From: Actinomycetes bacterium
GTDB taxonomy: Bacteria; Actinomycetota; Actinomycetes; Actinomycetales; Dermabacteraceae
DNA length: 48,370 bases
Assembly (NCBI GenBank): GCA_023389045.1
Contig: JAEWEZ010000160.1
Span: 1 to 48,370, forward strand
Direction of reading: 5' to 3'
The stretch's first letter is position 1. Each line of letters opens with the position of its first letter. This document shows, one piece after another, positions 35,927-43,861 of the stretch. The notes below the pieces were generated by a model. It made no database searches and was not told where the DNA came from. It saw only the letters and a list, made by a program, of their open reading frames with translations. A program made the position numbers and the translations under genes.

Positions 35927-37700
35927 TCGAGCAGCAGCCGCCCTCCGCCTCACCGGCAGAGGAGTTCAAACCGAAGCCGAGGGGGAGAGGGCCAGCCTTC
36001 GCCTGCGCCTCAGGGCCCATGGCGCTGAGGCGGCAGGCGCAGGACGCTGTAATCGGAATATCGGCCTGGGCACGCACAATGTCGAGCCGACGCTTCACCA
36101 CCGAGGCCAGTTCGTCTTTGCCGAGGCGCACCAGGCATTCGTGGTAGCCGTGCAGGCTCCACACATTGTCCGGGTGCAGGTTCGCGCGGGGGATCGCGGG
36201 TTCATAGCCGAGGTCCTCGCGATACACCTGCTCGGCTTCCTCCACTCGGCCCTGTTCCAGGAGCAGGGCGGCGAGGGCGTGGCGCGTGGGCTGCATCCAC
36301 GACCACGGCTCGTCGTAGGGGAGGTCATCGTCGATCTGCACGCTACGGCGCAGCGCGGCAAAGGCCTCCTCATAGTTGCCCTTGCGGTACTCCACTTCGC
36401 CCTCGAGCATGGCGGCCGCAACCTCGAGAATGTCGCGGCAGGTGTTGTTGAAGACGGTGCGCGAGTGCGGCACCCGCTCCACGGCCTCGTGGAACAGGCG
36501 GCGCTGTTCCTCGGCTTCCTCGATGCGTTCAAGGGCCGCGTAGGCCACGCCCTTGGCGTAGTGCATGACCGCGGTGGTGGTGCAGAACAGTTCCTGATCC
36601 TCCGGGAGCGGTTCGGCGATGATCTCCTCCCAGCGGCCGAAGCGGATCAGGGCGTGCATCGTCATCGGGAAGAAACCCTCCAGCCAATCTGCCATCGGCG
36701 GGGAGGAGACGCGCAGCAGCTCCGGCGGGAGGGTCCGTTCGAGGCGTCGGCCCGCATCAATCGCGACCTCCGACTGCCCCAGGAACATCGCCCCATACAT
36801 CACGAAGTGCAGGTTGTGCGCCCGGTACAGCGAGTAGAAGTTCAGGGGTCCACGCTCGGCGAGGTAGCGCTCATCAGCTTCATGCGCAGCCTCATTGGTT
36901 TCGATCACGCGACGGTAGTCGCCGCAGAGAACGTCGATATGCGTGGGCATATGTACCAGGTGGCCACCGTCGGGCACGACCTGCCGGGACCAGTCCGCCA
37001 CCCACAGTGCCGACTCGGGGGAGTCCGACATTTCCATCAGGTGCACCGCGTAGTGCAGCAGGCCCGGGTGGCTGCGAGCGCCGTCGAGGGTGAGGGCGTG
37101 GTCGACGCGTTCCTTCGCTTCGAGGGTGGGGACCCCGTCGGTCGGTTCCCCGGTGCGCAGATCCCACAGATCCCAGGGGCGTACCCCAAGGAGGGAGTCG
37201 ACCAGGAGGCACAGCACATCGAGGTCATCGGGGTGCGTGCGGGCGAGGTCCCGGCACGCGTCGGCGTATCCGAGCGCCCACTGCTCATGCCAGTCCTCAC
37301 CCTCGGGCGGGGTCGCGGCGGGGAAACGCGCTGCGAGGGTTGCGATGATGTCCTGCTCGACGGGGGAGGCGTGGTGAGCGAGGTCGCGGGCGGCACGCGA
37401 ATGCCGATCGGCGTACTCGAGGCTTTTTTCAAGGTCTTCCGGGTCGAATGCATCCCAGGCTTTGTTGTAGTTGGGGCCGAGCACAAAGGCGGCGCCCCAG
37501 TGCGCCAGCGCGAACTCGGGATCGGCCTCGGCGGCACGCACAAAGCAGCCATAGGCCTCTTCATGGTTGAAGGCGTAGGTCCACACCAGGCCGCGGTTGA
37601 ACCAGATGGCAGCCTCGGCATTGCGTGTGGACACCTCACGCTCATAGGTGCCGAGGTCGAAGGGGTAGGCGTCGGTCGCGTCAGTCACGGCGGGATACAT
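35916..37700 (-). CDS. Tetratricopeptide-repeat protein
   Basis: The product is 594 residues, soluble, with many helix-turn-helix repeats of TPR type. An example is AEAAIWFNRGLVWTYAFNHEEAYGCFVRAAEADPEFALAHWGAAFV. It belongs to an uncharacterised family of long TPR proteins also seen outside actinobacteria. TPR arrays are protein-binding scaffolds and no catalytic motif is evident. The frame is open upstream to 37943, but MYPAVTDATDAYPFDLGTYE and a leaderless -10 box fix the start at 37700. The last 20 residues (GEAEGGCCSTSL) extend into the convergent ABC permease gene. Confidence 0.85.
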   Translation of the reverse strand: MYPAVTDATDAYPFDLGTYEREVSTRNAEAAIWFNRGLVWTYAFNHEEAYGCFVRAAEADPEFALAHWGAAFVLGPNYNKAWDAFDPEDLEKSLEYADRHSRAARDLAHHASPVEQDIIATLAARFPAATPPEGEDWHEQWALGYADACRDLARTHPDDLDVLCLLVDSLLGVRPWDLWDLRTGEPTDGVPTLEAKERVDHALTLDGARSHPGLLHYAVHLMEMSDSPESALWVADWSRQVVPDGGHLVHMPTHIDVLCGDYRRVIETNEAAHEADERYLAERGPLNFYSLYRAHNLHFVMYGAMFLGQSEVAIDAGRRLERTLPPELLRVSSPPMADWLEGFFPMTMHALIRFGRWEEIIAEPLPEDQELFCTTTAVMHYAKGVAYAALERIEEAEEQRRLFHEAVERVPHSRTVFNNTCRDILEVAAAMLEGEVEYRKGNYEEAFAALRRSVQIDDDLPYDEPWSWMQPTRHALAALLLEQGRVEEAEQVYREDLGYEPAIPRANLHPDNVWSLHGYHECLVRLGKDELASVVKRRLDIVRAQADIPITASCACRLSAMGPEAQAKAGPLPLGFGLNSSAGEAEGGCCSTSL

Positions 37701-37706
37701 GTGATG

Positions 37707-37712
37707 ACCGTA
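37707..37712 (-). promoter_or_regulatory. -10 box (TACGGT) of the leaderless TPR gene
   Basis: On the minus strand TACGGT is followed by CATCAC and then ATG 37700, the recurring N6 spacing. There is no Shine-Dalgarno. Confidence 0.5.
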
Positions 37713-37846
37713 ACAGGCTGCGCCTGCCCGGATGCTGGAGATGAGCCCTCTGTTCACTTGCATGGCAGGTGGAAGCGCGTAGGCCCCCGCGGCGGGGGAG
37801 CGCACCGCGGCTGGATCGGGGGACGCGCAGGCTGGGGTGCAGGCGC

Positions 37847-37859
37847 GGGGCCGACGGGG
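37847..37859 (-). repeat. Dispersed 13-mer copy (intergenic)
   Basis: Exact reverse complement GGGGCCGACGGGG in the 214-nt stretch between the TPR gene promoter and the tRNA terminator. I see no gene in that stretch. Confidence 0.8.
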
Positions 37860-37914
37860 GAGGAGGGATCCTCCATGCCCGGGAGTCATACGGAGGGCCC
37901 GGGGAACGGAGCAC

Positions 37915-37949
37915 CAAAAAACCCGGTGATCTCGAAAGATCACCGGGTT
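37915..37949 (-). terminator. Rho-independent terminator of tRNA-Pro
   Basis: On the minus strand AACCCGGTGATC and GATCACCGGGTT form a perfect 12-bp stem (37938-37949 with 37920-37931) with a 6-nt loop, followed by a T-run. It is the most classical terminator in the window and follows the tRNA directly. Confidence 0.92.
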
Positions 37950-37955
37950 ACTCGG

Positions 37956-38029
<74 letters not shown>

Positions 38030-38060
38030 AGTGCTCCTCGTCTCCGAAGAGCCGACGACG

Positions 38061-38066
38061 ATACTA
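38061..38066 (-). promoter_or_regulatory. -10 box (TAGTAT) for tRNA-Pro
   Basis: On the minus strand TAGTAT lies 31 nt before the tRNA 5' end, a normal distance for a processed tRNA precursor. Confidence 0.5.
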
Positions 38067-38122
38067 ACCCGTTCGAGGCCCCCGGCGCGAATCCAGGTAG
38101 GGTGACGTACGGCACGCGCCGC

Positions 38123-38128
38123 TACGGT
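38123..38128 (+). promoter_or_regulatory. Candidate -10 box (TACGGT) for the methyltransferase-like gene
   Basis: TACGGT lies about 38 nt before GTG 38166. The leader includes a GGAG (38155-38158) positioned 7 nt before that start. Confidence 0.4.
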
Positions 38129-38165
38129 GGCGCCCCGATGCACCCTCGAGGAACGGAGACACACA

Positions 38166-38738
38166 GTGCCTGAGACCGCCCTCCCTGCCGGTGAAAATAA
38201 CACCCCTTCGATGAGCACCGTTGCTGGTGAAGTGCCGAGTCTGCCCTGGCAGGTAGAGACCATGGCGCGAAATCTTGCCCAGGTGTGCCACTGCGTTCTC
38301 TCGCTTGGTCCCACCGCCCGCGCCGTCTTCTCCGAGATTGAGGACGTGCTCCCCGAAACGGTGCTGCACCATGACGGGGAGGGGCCGCTCCCCTTCGACA
38401 CCGACACCGTGGATTTCGTGCTCGCGGTCGATCACCCCTGGGACGCCGTGGAGGTGGATCGGGTTCTGGTGCACGACGGGGTATTGCTGGCAGAGCACGC
38501 CGTCGTCGGCCCCTCATCTACCGACCCGCATGGAACAGAACCCACCTCCCTGATGGAGGCGGAACGCACCCTGGTACGTGCCGGCATGACGGTAGAACGA
38601 GCAGATACCGCCCACGGAACCGCCCCGGATTCCGCACGCTTCATTGTGCAGGCACGCACCCTCCGCCGCACCGATCAGGGGCGCACCACCATGGCTGACC
38701 TTGCAGCCGACGAGACCCCCGACGTGCCCCGCGTCTAG
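38166..38738 (+). CDS. Degenerate SAM-methyltransferase-like protein
   Basis: The product is 190 residues. The central part follows the back half of a class I methyltransferase. LPFDTDTVDFVLAVDHPWDAVEVDRVLVHDGVLL aligns in style with the motif IV-V region (LPF...FD-V...V-RVL-PGG), and EHAVVGP and TLVRAGMTVERA with the strands after it. The normal Gly-rich SAM loop (motif I, LDLGTGxG) is reduced to VLSLGPTARAV, so SAM binding is doubtful. It may be a pseudoenzyme or a decayed gene. GTG 38166 is chosen for the Shine-Dalgarno; ATG 38212 is an alternative. The tail of about 25 residues is acidic. Confidence 0.6.
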   Translation: MPETALPAGENNTPSMSTVAGEVPSLPWQVETMARNLAQVCHCVLSLGPTARAVFSEIEDVLPETVLHHDGEGPLPFDTDTVDFVLAVDHPWDAVEVDRVLVHDGVLLAEHAVVGPSSTDPHGTEPTSLMEAERTLVRAGMTVERADTAHGTAPDSARFIVQARTLRRTDQGRTTMADLAADETPDVPRV

Positions 38739-38801
38739 CTCTATCGCGCGCCCCTACCGTCGGCCCCGCGCGCCCTGCCGTGCCCGGAATGTCTGCCCGG
38801 C

Positions 38802-38807
38802 TACAGT
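38802..38807 (+). promoter_or_regulatory. -10 box (TACAGT) of the leaderless DUF881 gene
   Basis: TACAGT is followed by GGCGGC and then ATG 38814, the recurring N6 spacing. It is the probable start of the DUF881-Sbp-DUF881 operon. Confidence 0.5.
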
Positions 38808-38813
38808 GGCGGC

Positions 38814-39764
38814 ATGAGCACGCCGCGCAGGCCGGAACGGGGGTGGAGAACCCCGCACGGGGAGACCGCCTACTCTCCGGATTCGCTGCTGCGCGCCCTG
38901 ACCGCGAACCCTCTCGACATCGACAATCTGCGCCCCTCGGACCCCTCGGAGATCAGCCCCGAAGCGCCCCCGCGCGATAACGGCCTCACCCGAACCCTTA
39001 CCTTCCTGGTCGCCATCATGCTGGGCTTCGCCGTGGTCGTCTCCACCGCGAGCCTGCGCGAGAACGCCACAGCACAGAACAGTCCGCGCGCGGAACTGCA
39101 GCGGCGCGTTGAGGCCTCCCGGCACAAAGCAGAAGCCCTGGATGCTCGGCAGGAAAAAACCTCGAAAGAGATCGCGGCCCTGCAAAAGAAGGTCTTAACC
39201 GGCGCCGGTGGGCTTCCCGCGGACACAGTGGAGGCCTATGAGGCCGCCGAGGGCGCCCGCGCGATTAAGGGGCCCGGCCTGCAGGTCACGGTGGATGACT
39301 CGGTGCCTCTGCCGCCCGCGCCCGGCACCTCGGAAAGCACGGTCAATCGCGTCACCGATCGGGACCTGCAGATTGCGGTGAATGGATTGTGGGCGGCGGG
39401 AGCCGAGGGCATCGCCATTAATGGCACCCGTCTGACCGCCGGGGCCGCGATCCGCACCGCCGGGAAAGCAGTGCTGGTGGATTTCACGCCGCTGTCCCCG
39501 CCGTACGTGATTACCGCGATTGGGGATCCGCAGGCACTGCAGGATGCCGTGAACACCGGTCCGACCGGTGAATACCTTCAGGATCTGTCGAGCCGATTCG
39601 GTATCCGCGTCAGTAGCGCACCGGCAGAGAACACCACACTTCCGGCACGCCGTCCGCATCCGCTGCGGATCGCAGAGCGTGCCGAGGAACCACGCGGGCG
39701 GGTCGAGGGGACCCGTGAGCAGAGCCAGAATGTGCCGCCCAGCGGCCAGGAGGAGGACGAATGA
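38814..39764 (+). CDS. DUF881-family membrane protein (first copy)
   Basis: The product is 316 residues with a cytoplasmic N-terminal tail of about 60, one transmembrane helix (LTFLVAIMLGFAVVVSTASL), a coiled-coil stretch (ELQRRVEASRHKAEALDARQ) and the DUF881 domain. The domain includes IKGPGLQVTVDDS, LQIAVNGLWAAGAEGIAING and PPYVITAIGDPQAL. DUF881 proteins are found in pairs flanking Sbp in actinobacteria and Firmicutes; function is unknown, but context links them to the cell envelope or division. The C-terminal 50 residues are charged and disordered. It overlaps sbp by ATGA. Confidence 0.9.
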   Translation: MSTPRRPERGWRTPHGETAYSPDSLLRALTANPLDIDNLRPSDPSEISPEAPPRDNGLTRTLTFLVAIMLGFAVVVSTASLRENATAQNSPRAELQRRVEASRHKAEALDARQEKTSKEIAALQKKVLTGAGGLPADTVEAYEAAEGARAIKGPGLQVTVDDSVPLPPAPGTSESTVNRVTDRDLQIAVNGLWAAGAEGIAINGTRLTAGAAIRTAGKAVLVDFTPLSPPYVITAIGDPQALQDAVNTGPTGEYLQDLSSRFGIRVSSAPAENTTLPARRPHPLRIAERAEEPRGRVEGTREQSQNVPPSGQEEDE

Positions 39765-40093
39765 TTGCGATCATCGGCTTGGTGATCGGCATTGTGCTGG
39801 GCCTGGTGTTCCAGCCTGAAGTTCCGGTGCAGTTGCAGCCGTATCTGCCGATTGCCGTGGTGGCGGCCCTGGATACTCTCGCCGGCGGTCTGCGTGCTGC
39901 GCTCGACCTCGCCTTCGACTCCCACGTGTTCATCACGTCGTTCCTTTTCAACGTGTTGATCGCGTCATTCATCGTTTTTCTCGGTGATCAATTGGGCGTG
40001 GGGCCGCAGCTGTCGACGGCTGTGATCGTCGTGCTCGGTATTCGCATCTTCTCCAACGCGGCGGCGATCCGTCGCAGTCTGTTGCGGTCATGA
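39761..40093 (+). CDS. sbp: Small basic membrane protein Sbp (DUF1290)
   Basis: The product is 110 residues with three hydrophobic helices: IGLVIGIVLGLVF, a region through YLPIAVVAALDTLAGGLRA, and VFITSFLFNVLIASFIVFLG. It ends basic (RIFSNAAAIRRSLLRS). The fold and the D-T-L-A-G-G motif match the DUF1290 small basic protein family, known in Bacillus and actinobacteria next to DUF881 genes. No biochemical role is established. It overlaps both neighbours by ATGA, so the three proteins are made together and may form a membrane complex. Confidence 0.92.
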   Translation: MIAIIGLVIGIVLGLVFQPEVPVQLQPYLPIAVVAALDTLAGGLRAALDLAFDSHVFITSFLFNVLIASFIVFLGDQLGVGPQLSTAVIVVLGIRIFSNAAAIRRSLLRS

Positions 40094-40842
40094 GTGGCAC
40101 CCGGATTGCGCCGAGCCGCGAAGAGCAGCGCACCGCCTGGAAACGCCTCGGGCGGGCACTGCGCCCGCGCGCCAACCGCTCCCAGGTGATTGTGGCGGCG
40201 CTCTGCCTGCTGCTCGGGGTCTCGATTGCGGTGCAGGTTCGCCAGCACGATGAAGATGCCCTGAGCGGTGCTGACCAGCAGGAACTGGTGCGTCTGCTGG
40301 ATGAATCCAATCGCCATGTCTCCGAGCTGGAAGCAGAAAACCGGGACCTCGACTCGACCCTCAAAACTTTGAAGGCAGCCCAGTCTGATGAGGCAGCCGC
40401 TCAGGACGCGGCGAGCAAACGCATGGATGAACTGCAGATCATCGCGGGCGTGATCCCGGCGCACGGCCGCGGCATCCGCATCACCATCACCGAAGACTCC
40501 GGGCAGGTGCGTGCCTCAACGCTGCTGGGAGTGGTGCAGGAACTGCGCAATGCCGGAGCTGAAGTGATTCAGATCGGGGATGTGCGCGTGGTGACCTCCA
40601 CGGCGGTGACAGCCGGGGATGGGGGAGTGCTGCAGGTGGACGGCCGGGATGTGAGGCCCCCGTTTTCCATCCGCGTGATTGGGGATCCGACGGTGATGGA
40701 GCCCGCCCTGCGAATCCCCGGTGGGGCGGCCGATACCGTGCGCAGCGATGGTGGACGCATGTCTATTAGCGCCGAGGACGATGTGATCGTCGACGCCGTG
40801 GTGGAGCTGACGCCGCCCGAGCACGCTGAAGTGGTCAAATGA
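40090..40842 (+). CDS. DUF881-family membrane protein (second copy)
   Basis: The product is 250 residues with a basic cytoplasmic tail, one transmembrane helix (VIVAALCLLLGVSIAVQV), a coiled coil (LVRLLDESNRHVSELEAENR) and the DUF881 domain. The domain contains GRGIRITITEDS, ELRNAGAEVIQIGDVRVV and FSIRVIGDPTVMEPAL. It is a distant paralogue of the first copy across Sbp. A 143-nt gap follows before garA; that gap is more AT-rich than usual, but I see no clean promoter in it. Confidence 0.9.
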   Translation: MSGTRIAPSREEQRTAWKRLGRALRPRANRSQVIVAALCLLLGVSIAVQVRQHDEDALSGADQQELVRLLDESNRHVSELEAENRDLDSTLKTLKAAQSDEAAAQDAASKRMDELQIIAGVIPAHGRGIRITITEDSGQVRASTLLGVVQELRNAGAEVIQIGDVRVVTSTAVTAGDGGVLQVDGRDVRPPFSIRVIGDPTVMEPALRIPGGAADTVRSDGGRMSISAEDDVIVDAVVELTPPEHAEVVK

Positions 40843-40985
40843 CGGTCAAATCCTCTTCCGATCCTGGGTTAAGCATCGTTTCTGAGACAAAATGCGTGCC
40901 AGAATAGGACGACGAAAACTTGAGCGCCGACATGGGATCGACGGATGGCGCAGACAGGAAGCAGGCAGAAAAGGGGTGCGCAGCG

Positions 40986-41432
40986 ATGGCGTCGAACACC
41001 GGCTGGAACGATGACAGGCTCGATAACACCTCGATGCTCAGCGCGATCTCGCCCGTGGATCCTCTGGAGGATCGCGAACCGGGCCTGAATGCACAGGATC
41101 ACGCGGCGATTGAACGCCTCCCCGAGGGCAGCGCCCTGCTGATCGTCCGCAAGGGCCCGAATCTGGGTGCGCGCTTCCTGCTGGATGCGGCTACGACCGT
41201 GGCGGGCCGACACCCCGACAGTGAAATCTTCCTGGATGACGTCACCGTCTCCCGTAAGCACGCGGCCTTCATGCGCCAGGGCAATGACTTTGTGGTGCGT
41301 GACCTTGGCTCCCTGAACGGCACCTACGTGGACCGTGAACGGGTCGATGAGGCTGTGCTGCAGGCCGGGCAGACCGTGCAGATCGGCAAGTACCGCCTCT
41401 CCTACCATCCCTTCACCCCCGAAGGGGACTGA
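40986..41432 (+). CDS. garA: FHA-domain metabolic regulator GarA/OdhI
   Basis: In mycobacteria and corynebacteria GarA/OdhI inhibits 2-oxoglutarate dehydrogenase and tunes glutamate metabolism. It is switched off when Ser/Thr kinases phosphorylate a threonine near the N-terminus. The 148-residue product has the FHA signature: ARFLLDAATTVAGRHPDSEI, VSRKHAAF and DLGSLNGTYVDRERV. The N-terminal DRLDNTSMLSAI contains a Thr in the position expected for the phosphosite, but not the usual ETTS sequence. I chose ATG 40986 for AAGGGG 9 nt upstream; ATG 40932 or TTG 40920 in the same frame are possible. Confidence 0.88.
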   Translation: MASNTGWNDDRLDNTSMLSAISPVDPLEDREPGLNAQDHAAIERLPEGSALLIVRKGPNLGARFLLDAATTVAGRHPDSEIFLDDVTVSRKHAAFMRQGNDFVVRDLGSLNGTYVDRERVDEAVLQAGQTVQIGKYRLSYHPFTPEGD

Positions 41433-41435
41433 GCG

Positions 41436-42122
41436 GTGCCGGCCTCGGCACGTCGCAGCGCGAGTACCCCGGCCGGTCTCAGCATCGGCCAGGTACTGGA
41501 GCAGCTGCGCGAAGAGTTCCCTGATCTGGCGCATTCCAAACTGCACTATCTCGAAGCCGAAGGGCTGATTACGCCCCGTCGGACCCCCTCGGGGTACCGC
41601 AAGTACTCCCGCGCCGATGTGGAGCGCTTGCTGTTTGTGCTGCGTGCCCAGCGTGATCGTTTCTGGCCGTTGAAGGTCATCAAGGAACACCTGCTGGAGC
41701 ATGGACACGACGGGGAGATCACCTCGATTGCCTCCCGTCCCGGCCCCTCGGCTCGGATTCGCGCCGTGCGATTGGATCGCCGTGCTCTACTGCGGGAAGC
41801 GCAGATCGACGAGGACCTGCTGCGCGAGCTGGAGCAGTTCCGGATGATCGCCCCGGATCAACTGTTCTACGGCAGCAATGACCTGGAGATTGCGAAAGCG
41901 GCAGGGCAGCTGGCTGAGCAGGGCCTGGAGCCCCGGCACCTGGGCATGATCCGCACGGCTGCCGAGCGTCAGGCACATATGGCGCGGTCGGTATCGTCCC
42001 CGCGGGCGCATGCGCGTGACGCCGCTGCGCGTGGTGAGGCGGAAGACCAGGCACGCGATGTGGCCGAGCAGCTGATTACCCTGCATAGTGCGCTGCTGAG
42101 GGAGTGCTTGCGCGACACCTGA
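41436..42122 (+). CDS. ftsR: MerR-family regulator FtsR
   Basis: This is a 228-residue DNA-binding protein. A MerR-type winged helix-turn-helix occupies residues 15-80 (SIGQVLEQLREEFPDLAHSK, KLHYLEAEGLITPRRT, SGYRKYS). A C-terminal helical region follows that is not a metal-binding MerR sensor. The position immediately after garA identifies it as FtsR, which in Corynebacterium activates ftsZ transcription. GTG 41436 lies 4 nt after the garA stop. Residues 85-100 contain a charged insert (HGHDGEITSIASRPGPSARI). Confidence 0.88.
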   Translation: MPASARRSASTPAGLSIGQVLEQLREEFPDLAHSKLHYLEAEGLITPRRTPSGYRKYSRADVERLLFVLRAQRDRFWPLKVIKEHLLEHGHDGEITSIASRPGPSARIRAVRLDRRALLREAQIDEDLLRELEQFRMIAPDQLFYGSNDLEIAKAAGQLAEQGLEPRHLGMIRTAAERQAHMARSVSSPRAHARDAAARGEAEDQARDVAEQLITLHSALLRECLRDT

Positions 42123-42201
42123 GACGGCGTCGTCATGACGACCGTCACCGAGCTGTGACCCGATTGCGGTGTGTTGCTGTTCGAGTAGGGGGTGTAGGCG
42201 C

Positions 42202-42207
42202 TACTCT
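42202..42207 (+). promoter_or_regulatory. Candidate -10 box (TACTCT) for the second merR gene
   Basis: TACTCT lies 57 nt before GTG 42265 in the 142-nt gap. A strong GGAGG (42255-42259) follows 5 nt before the start, so this gene is leadered. Confidence 0.45.
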
Positions 42208-42264
42208 GAGGGGCGAGCTCTCGTCTTCCTTCCCCGCTGAGAGCCGCACCCATCGGAGGTAGAT

Positions 42265-42849
42265 GTGAACACCAGCCGTGGCGAGGATCGCACCGCGCAG
42301 ACCACCGTGCCCGCGGAGCCCGCGCAGGGCGTCCTGTTCGACGAGGTCGTCGACACCCCGGGCGAGCTTGGCTACCGCGGCCCTGCCGCTTGCAAAGCCG
42401 CTGGCATCACCTACCGTCAGCTCGACTACTGGGCCCGCACCGGCCTCGTGGAACCGAGCGTTCGCGCCGCCTCCGGTTCCGGCAGCCAGCGTCTGTACGG
42501 CTTCCGCGACATCCTTGTGCTGAAGGTCGTCAAGCGCCTGCTCGACACGGGCGTGTCCCTCCAGCAGATCCGCGTGGCCGTGGCGGCCCTGCGTGAACGC
42601 GGCATTGAAGACCTCGCCCAGATCACCCTGATGAGCGATGGCGCCTCCGTGTATGAGTGCACCTCCGCCCAGGATGTGTTCGACCTGGTCCAGGGTGGCC
42701 AGGGTGTGTTCGGTATCGCGGTCGGTCGCGTGTGGCGTGAGGTGGAAACCGAACTGTCGGTGCTTCCGAGCGTTGATCCTGCCGACGACGCCACCCTTGC
42801 CCTGCATGACGAGCTCGCGGCGCGCCGCCGCTCCCGCCAGGCCGGCTGA
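42265..42849 (+). CDS. MerR-family transcriptional regulator
   Basis: The product is 194 residues. The MerR helix-turn-helix begins near residue 36: ELGYRGPAACKAAGITYRQL, DYWARTGLVEPSVR and QRLYGFRDILVLKVV. A helical effector region follows (RLLDTGVSLQQIRVAVAALR). It is the second MerR of the GarA-FtsR cluster, common in actinobacteria, where a DUF151 bifunctional-nuclease gene usually lies between the two; that gene is absent here. Targets are unknown. The N-terminal 30 residues are disordered. Confidence 0.88.
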   Translation: MNTSRGEDRTAQTTVPAEPAQGVLFDEVVDTPGELGYRGPAACKAAGITYRQLDYWARTGLVEPSVRAASGSGSQRLYGFRDILVLKVVKRLLDTGVSLQQIRVAVAALRERGIEDLAQITLMSDGASVYECTSAQDVFDLVQGGQGVFGIAVGRVWREVETELSVLPSVDPADDATLALHDELAARRRSRQAG

Positions 42850-42863
42850 CTTTCCTCGTCATA

Positions 42864-42900
42864 GAAAACGGGCGACTCCATGAAGGAGTCGCCCGTTTTC
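42864..42900. terminator. Bidirectional terminator between merR and parA-like genes
   Basis: GAAAACGGGCGACTCC (42864-42879) and GGAGTCGCCCGTTTTC (42885-42900) form a perfect 16-bp stem with a 5-nt loop. The A-rich and T-rich ends give a T-run in both directions, and the flanking genes converge. Confidence 0.92.
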
Positions 42901-42983
42901 TGTGTCTGCTGGTGAGCGCTGCTGTGGGCTGCGGGGGCGTCGGCGGTAACAGCCCCCGCTGACGTCCAGTAGCGGGGGAGCGC

Positions 42984-43775
42984 TCAGGAGTACTGGCGCG
43001 AATCCAGCACCATCTTGAGCAGAGCGTCGAAGTCCTCGGTCAGGCGAGGCCCGGACGCACCCTGGTACTCATGCAGGGGAACGGCACCGCCCTGCGCCTG
43101 CTGGAGGCCCACGCGTTCTTCGATCACGGGCTCGAGCACCATGTCACCGAAGAGTTCACGCAGTTCTGCCAGACGGTACTGATGCTCGACCGAGCGGGGA
43201 CGGTACCGGTTCACCACCAGACCCAGCGGGATCAGGCGCGGGGCGAGCTGGGCGGCACGCATTTCCTGGGACAGCTTGAGGGCACGATCAGCAGCGGTGA
43301 CGGCGAAGAATCCGGGCTCGCTCACCACGAGGGAGCGATCCGAGGCCGCGAGCGCCATCTGGGTGAGGCCATTGAGCGAGGGTGGGCAGTCAATGAGCAC
43401 CAGATCGTACTGGTGAGTGCGCTTATCGAGTGCCTCGCGCAGTCGTCGCACCTCGCGGGTAGACAGCGAGGGTGAGTCGATGATCGCGGAGCGATTGGAG
43501 CCGGGGATGATGTCCAGGTGACTGGCGCTTCCCTGCGCCCAGGGCGTCGGCTGGATCGCACGGTCCACGGTTTCCGTGCGCGGCGAGGAGATCACATCGG
43601 AGATATCCGATCCGCTTGCCGGATGCCCAAGCAGCCCGAGGGTCGCATCGGCCTGCGGGTCCAGGTCAATCACGAGGGTATTAACACCCTGGTGAAGGGC
43701 CGCCGAGGCCAAGCCGAGGGTCACGGAGGTCTTACCGACTCCGCCTTTGAGGGAACACACGCTCACAACGAACAC
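42984..43775 (-). CDS. ParA-family ATPase
   Basis: The product is 263 residues, a deviant-Walker ATPase: KGGVGKTSV (10-18), LVIDLDPQADATLGLLG and VLIDCPPSLNGLTQMALAAS. It differs clearly from the ParA at 24.5 kb. There is no ParB neighbour. Such orphan ParA/MinD-like ATPases place cellular machinery; beside GarA, FtsR and the DUF881-Sbp genes a division or polar-growth role is plausible but inferred. GTG 43775 (VFVVSVCSLKGG) lies 6 nt after a TAGACT box, so the mRNA is probably leaderless. It converges with the MerR gene on a strong shared terminator. Confidence 0.88.
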   Translation of the reverse strand: MFVVSVCSLKGGVGKTSVTLGLASAALHQGVNTLVIDLDPQADATLGLLGHPASGSDISDVISSPRTETVDRAIQPTPWAQGSASHLDIIPGSNRSAIIDSPSLSTREVRRLREALDKRTHQYDLVLIDCPPSLNGLTQMALAASDRSLVVSEPGFFAVTAADRALKLSQEMRAAQLAPRLIPLGLVVNRYRPRSVEHQYRLAELRELFGDMVLEPVIEERVGLQQAQGGAVPLHEYQGASGPRLTEDFDALLKMVLDSRQYS

Positions 43776-43781
43776 ACCGGG

Positions 43782-43787
43782 AGTCTA
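43782..43787 (-). promoter_or_regulatory. -10 box (TAGACT) of the leaderless parA-like gene
   Basis: On the minus strand TAGACT is followed by CCCGGT and then GTG 43775, the recurring N6 spacing. Confidence 0.5.
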
Positions 43788-43861
43788 CCGGGCCGATACG
43801 GGACACACAGCTACCGTGTGATGAGCGCTTTCACGCCTACCCCGTCGATTTGAGGAGCCTC

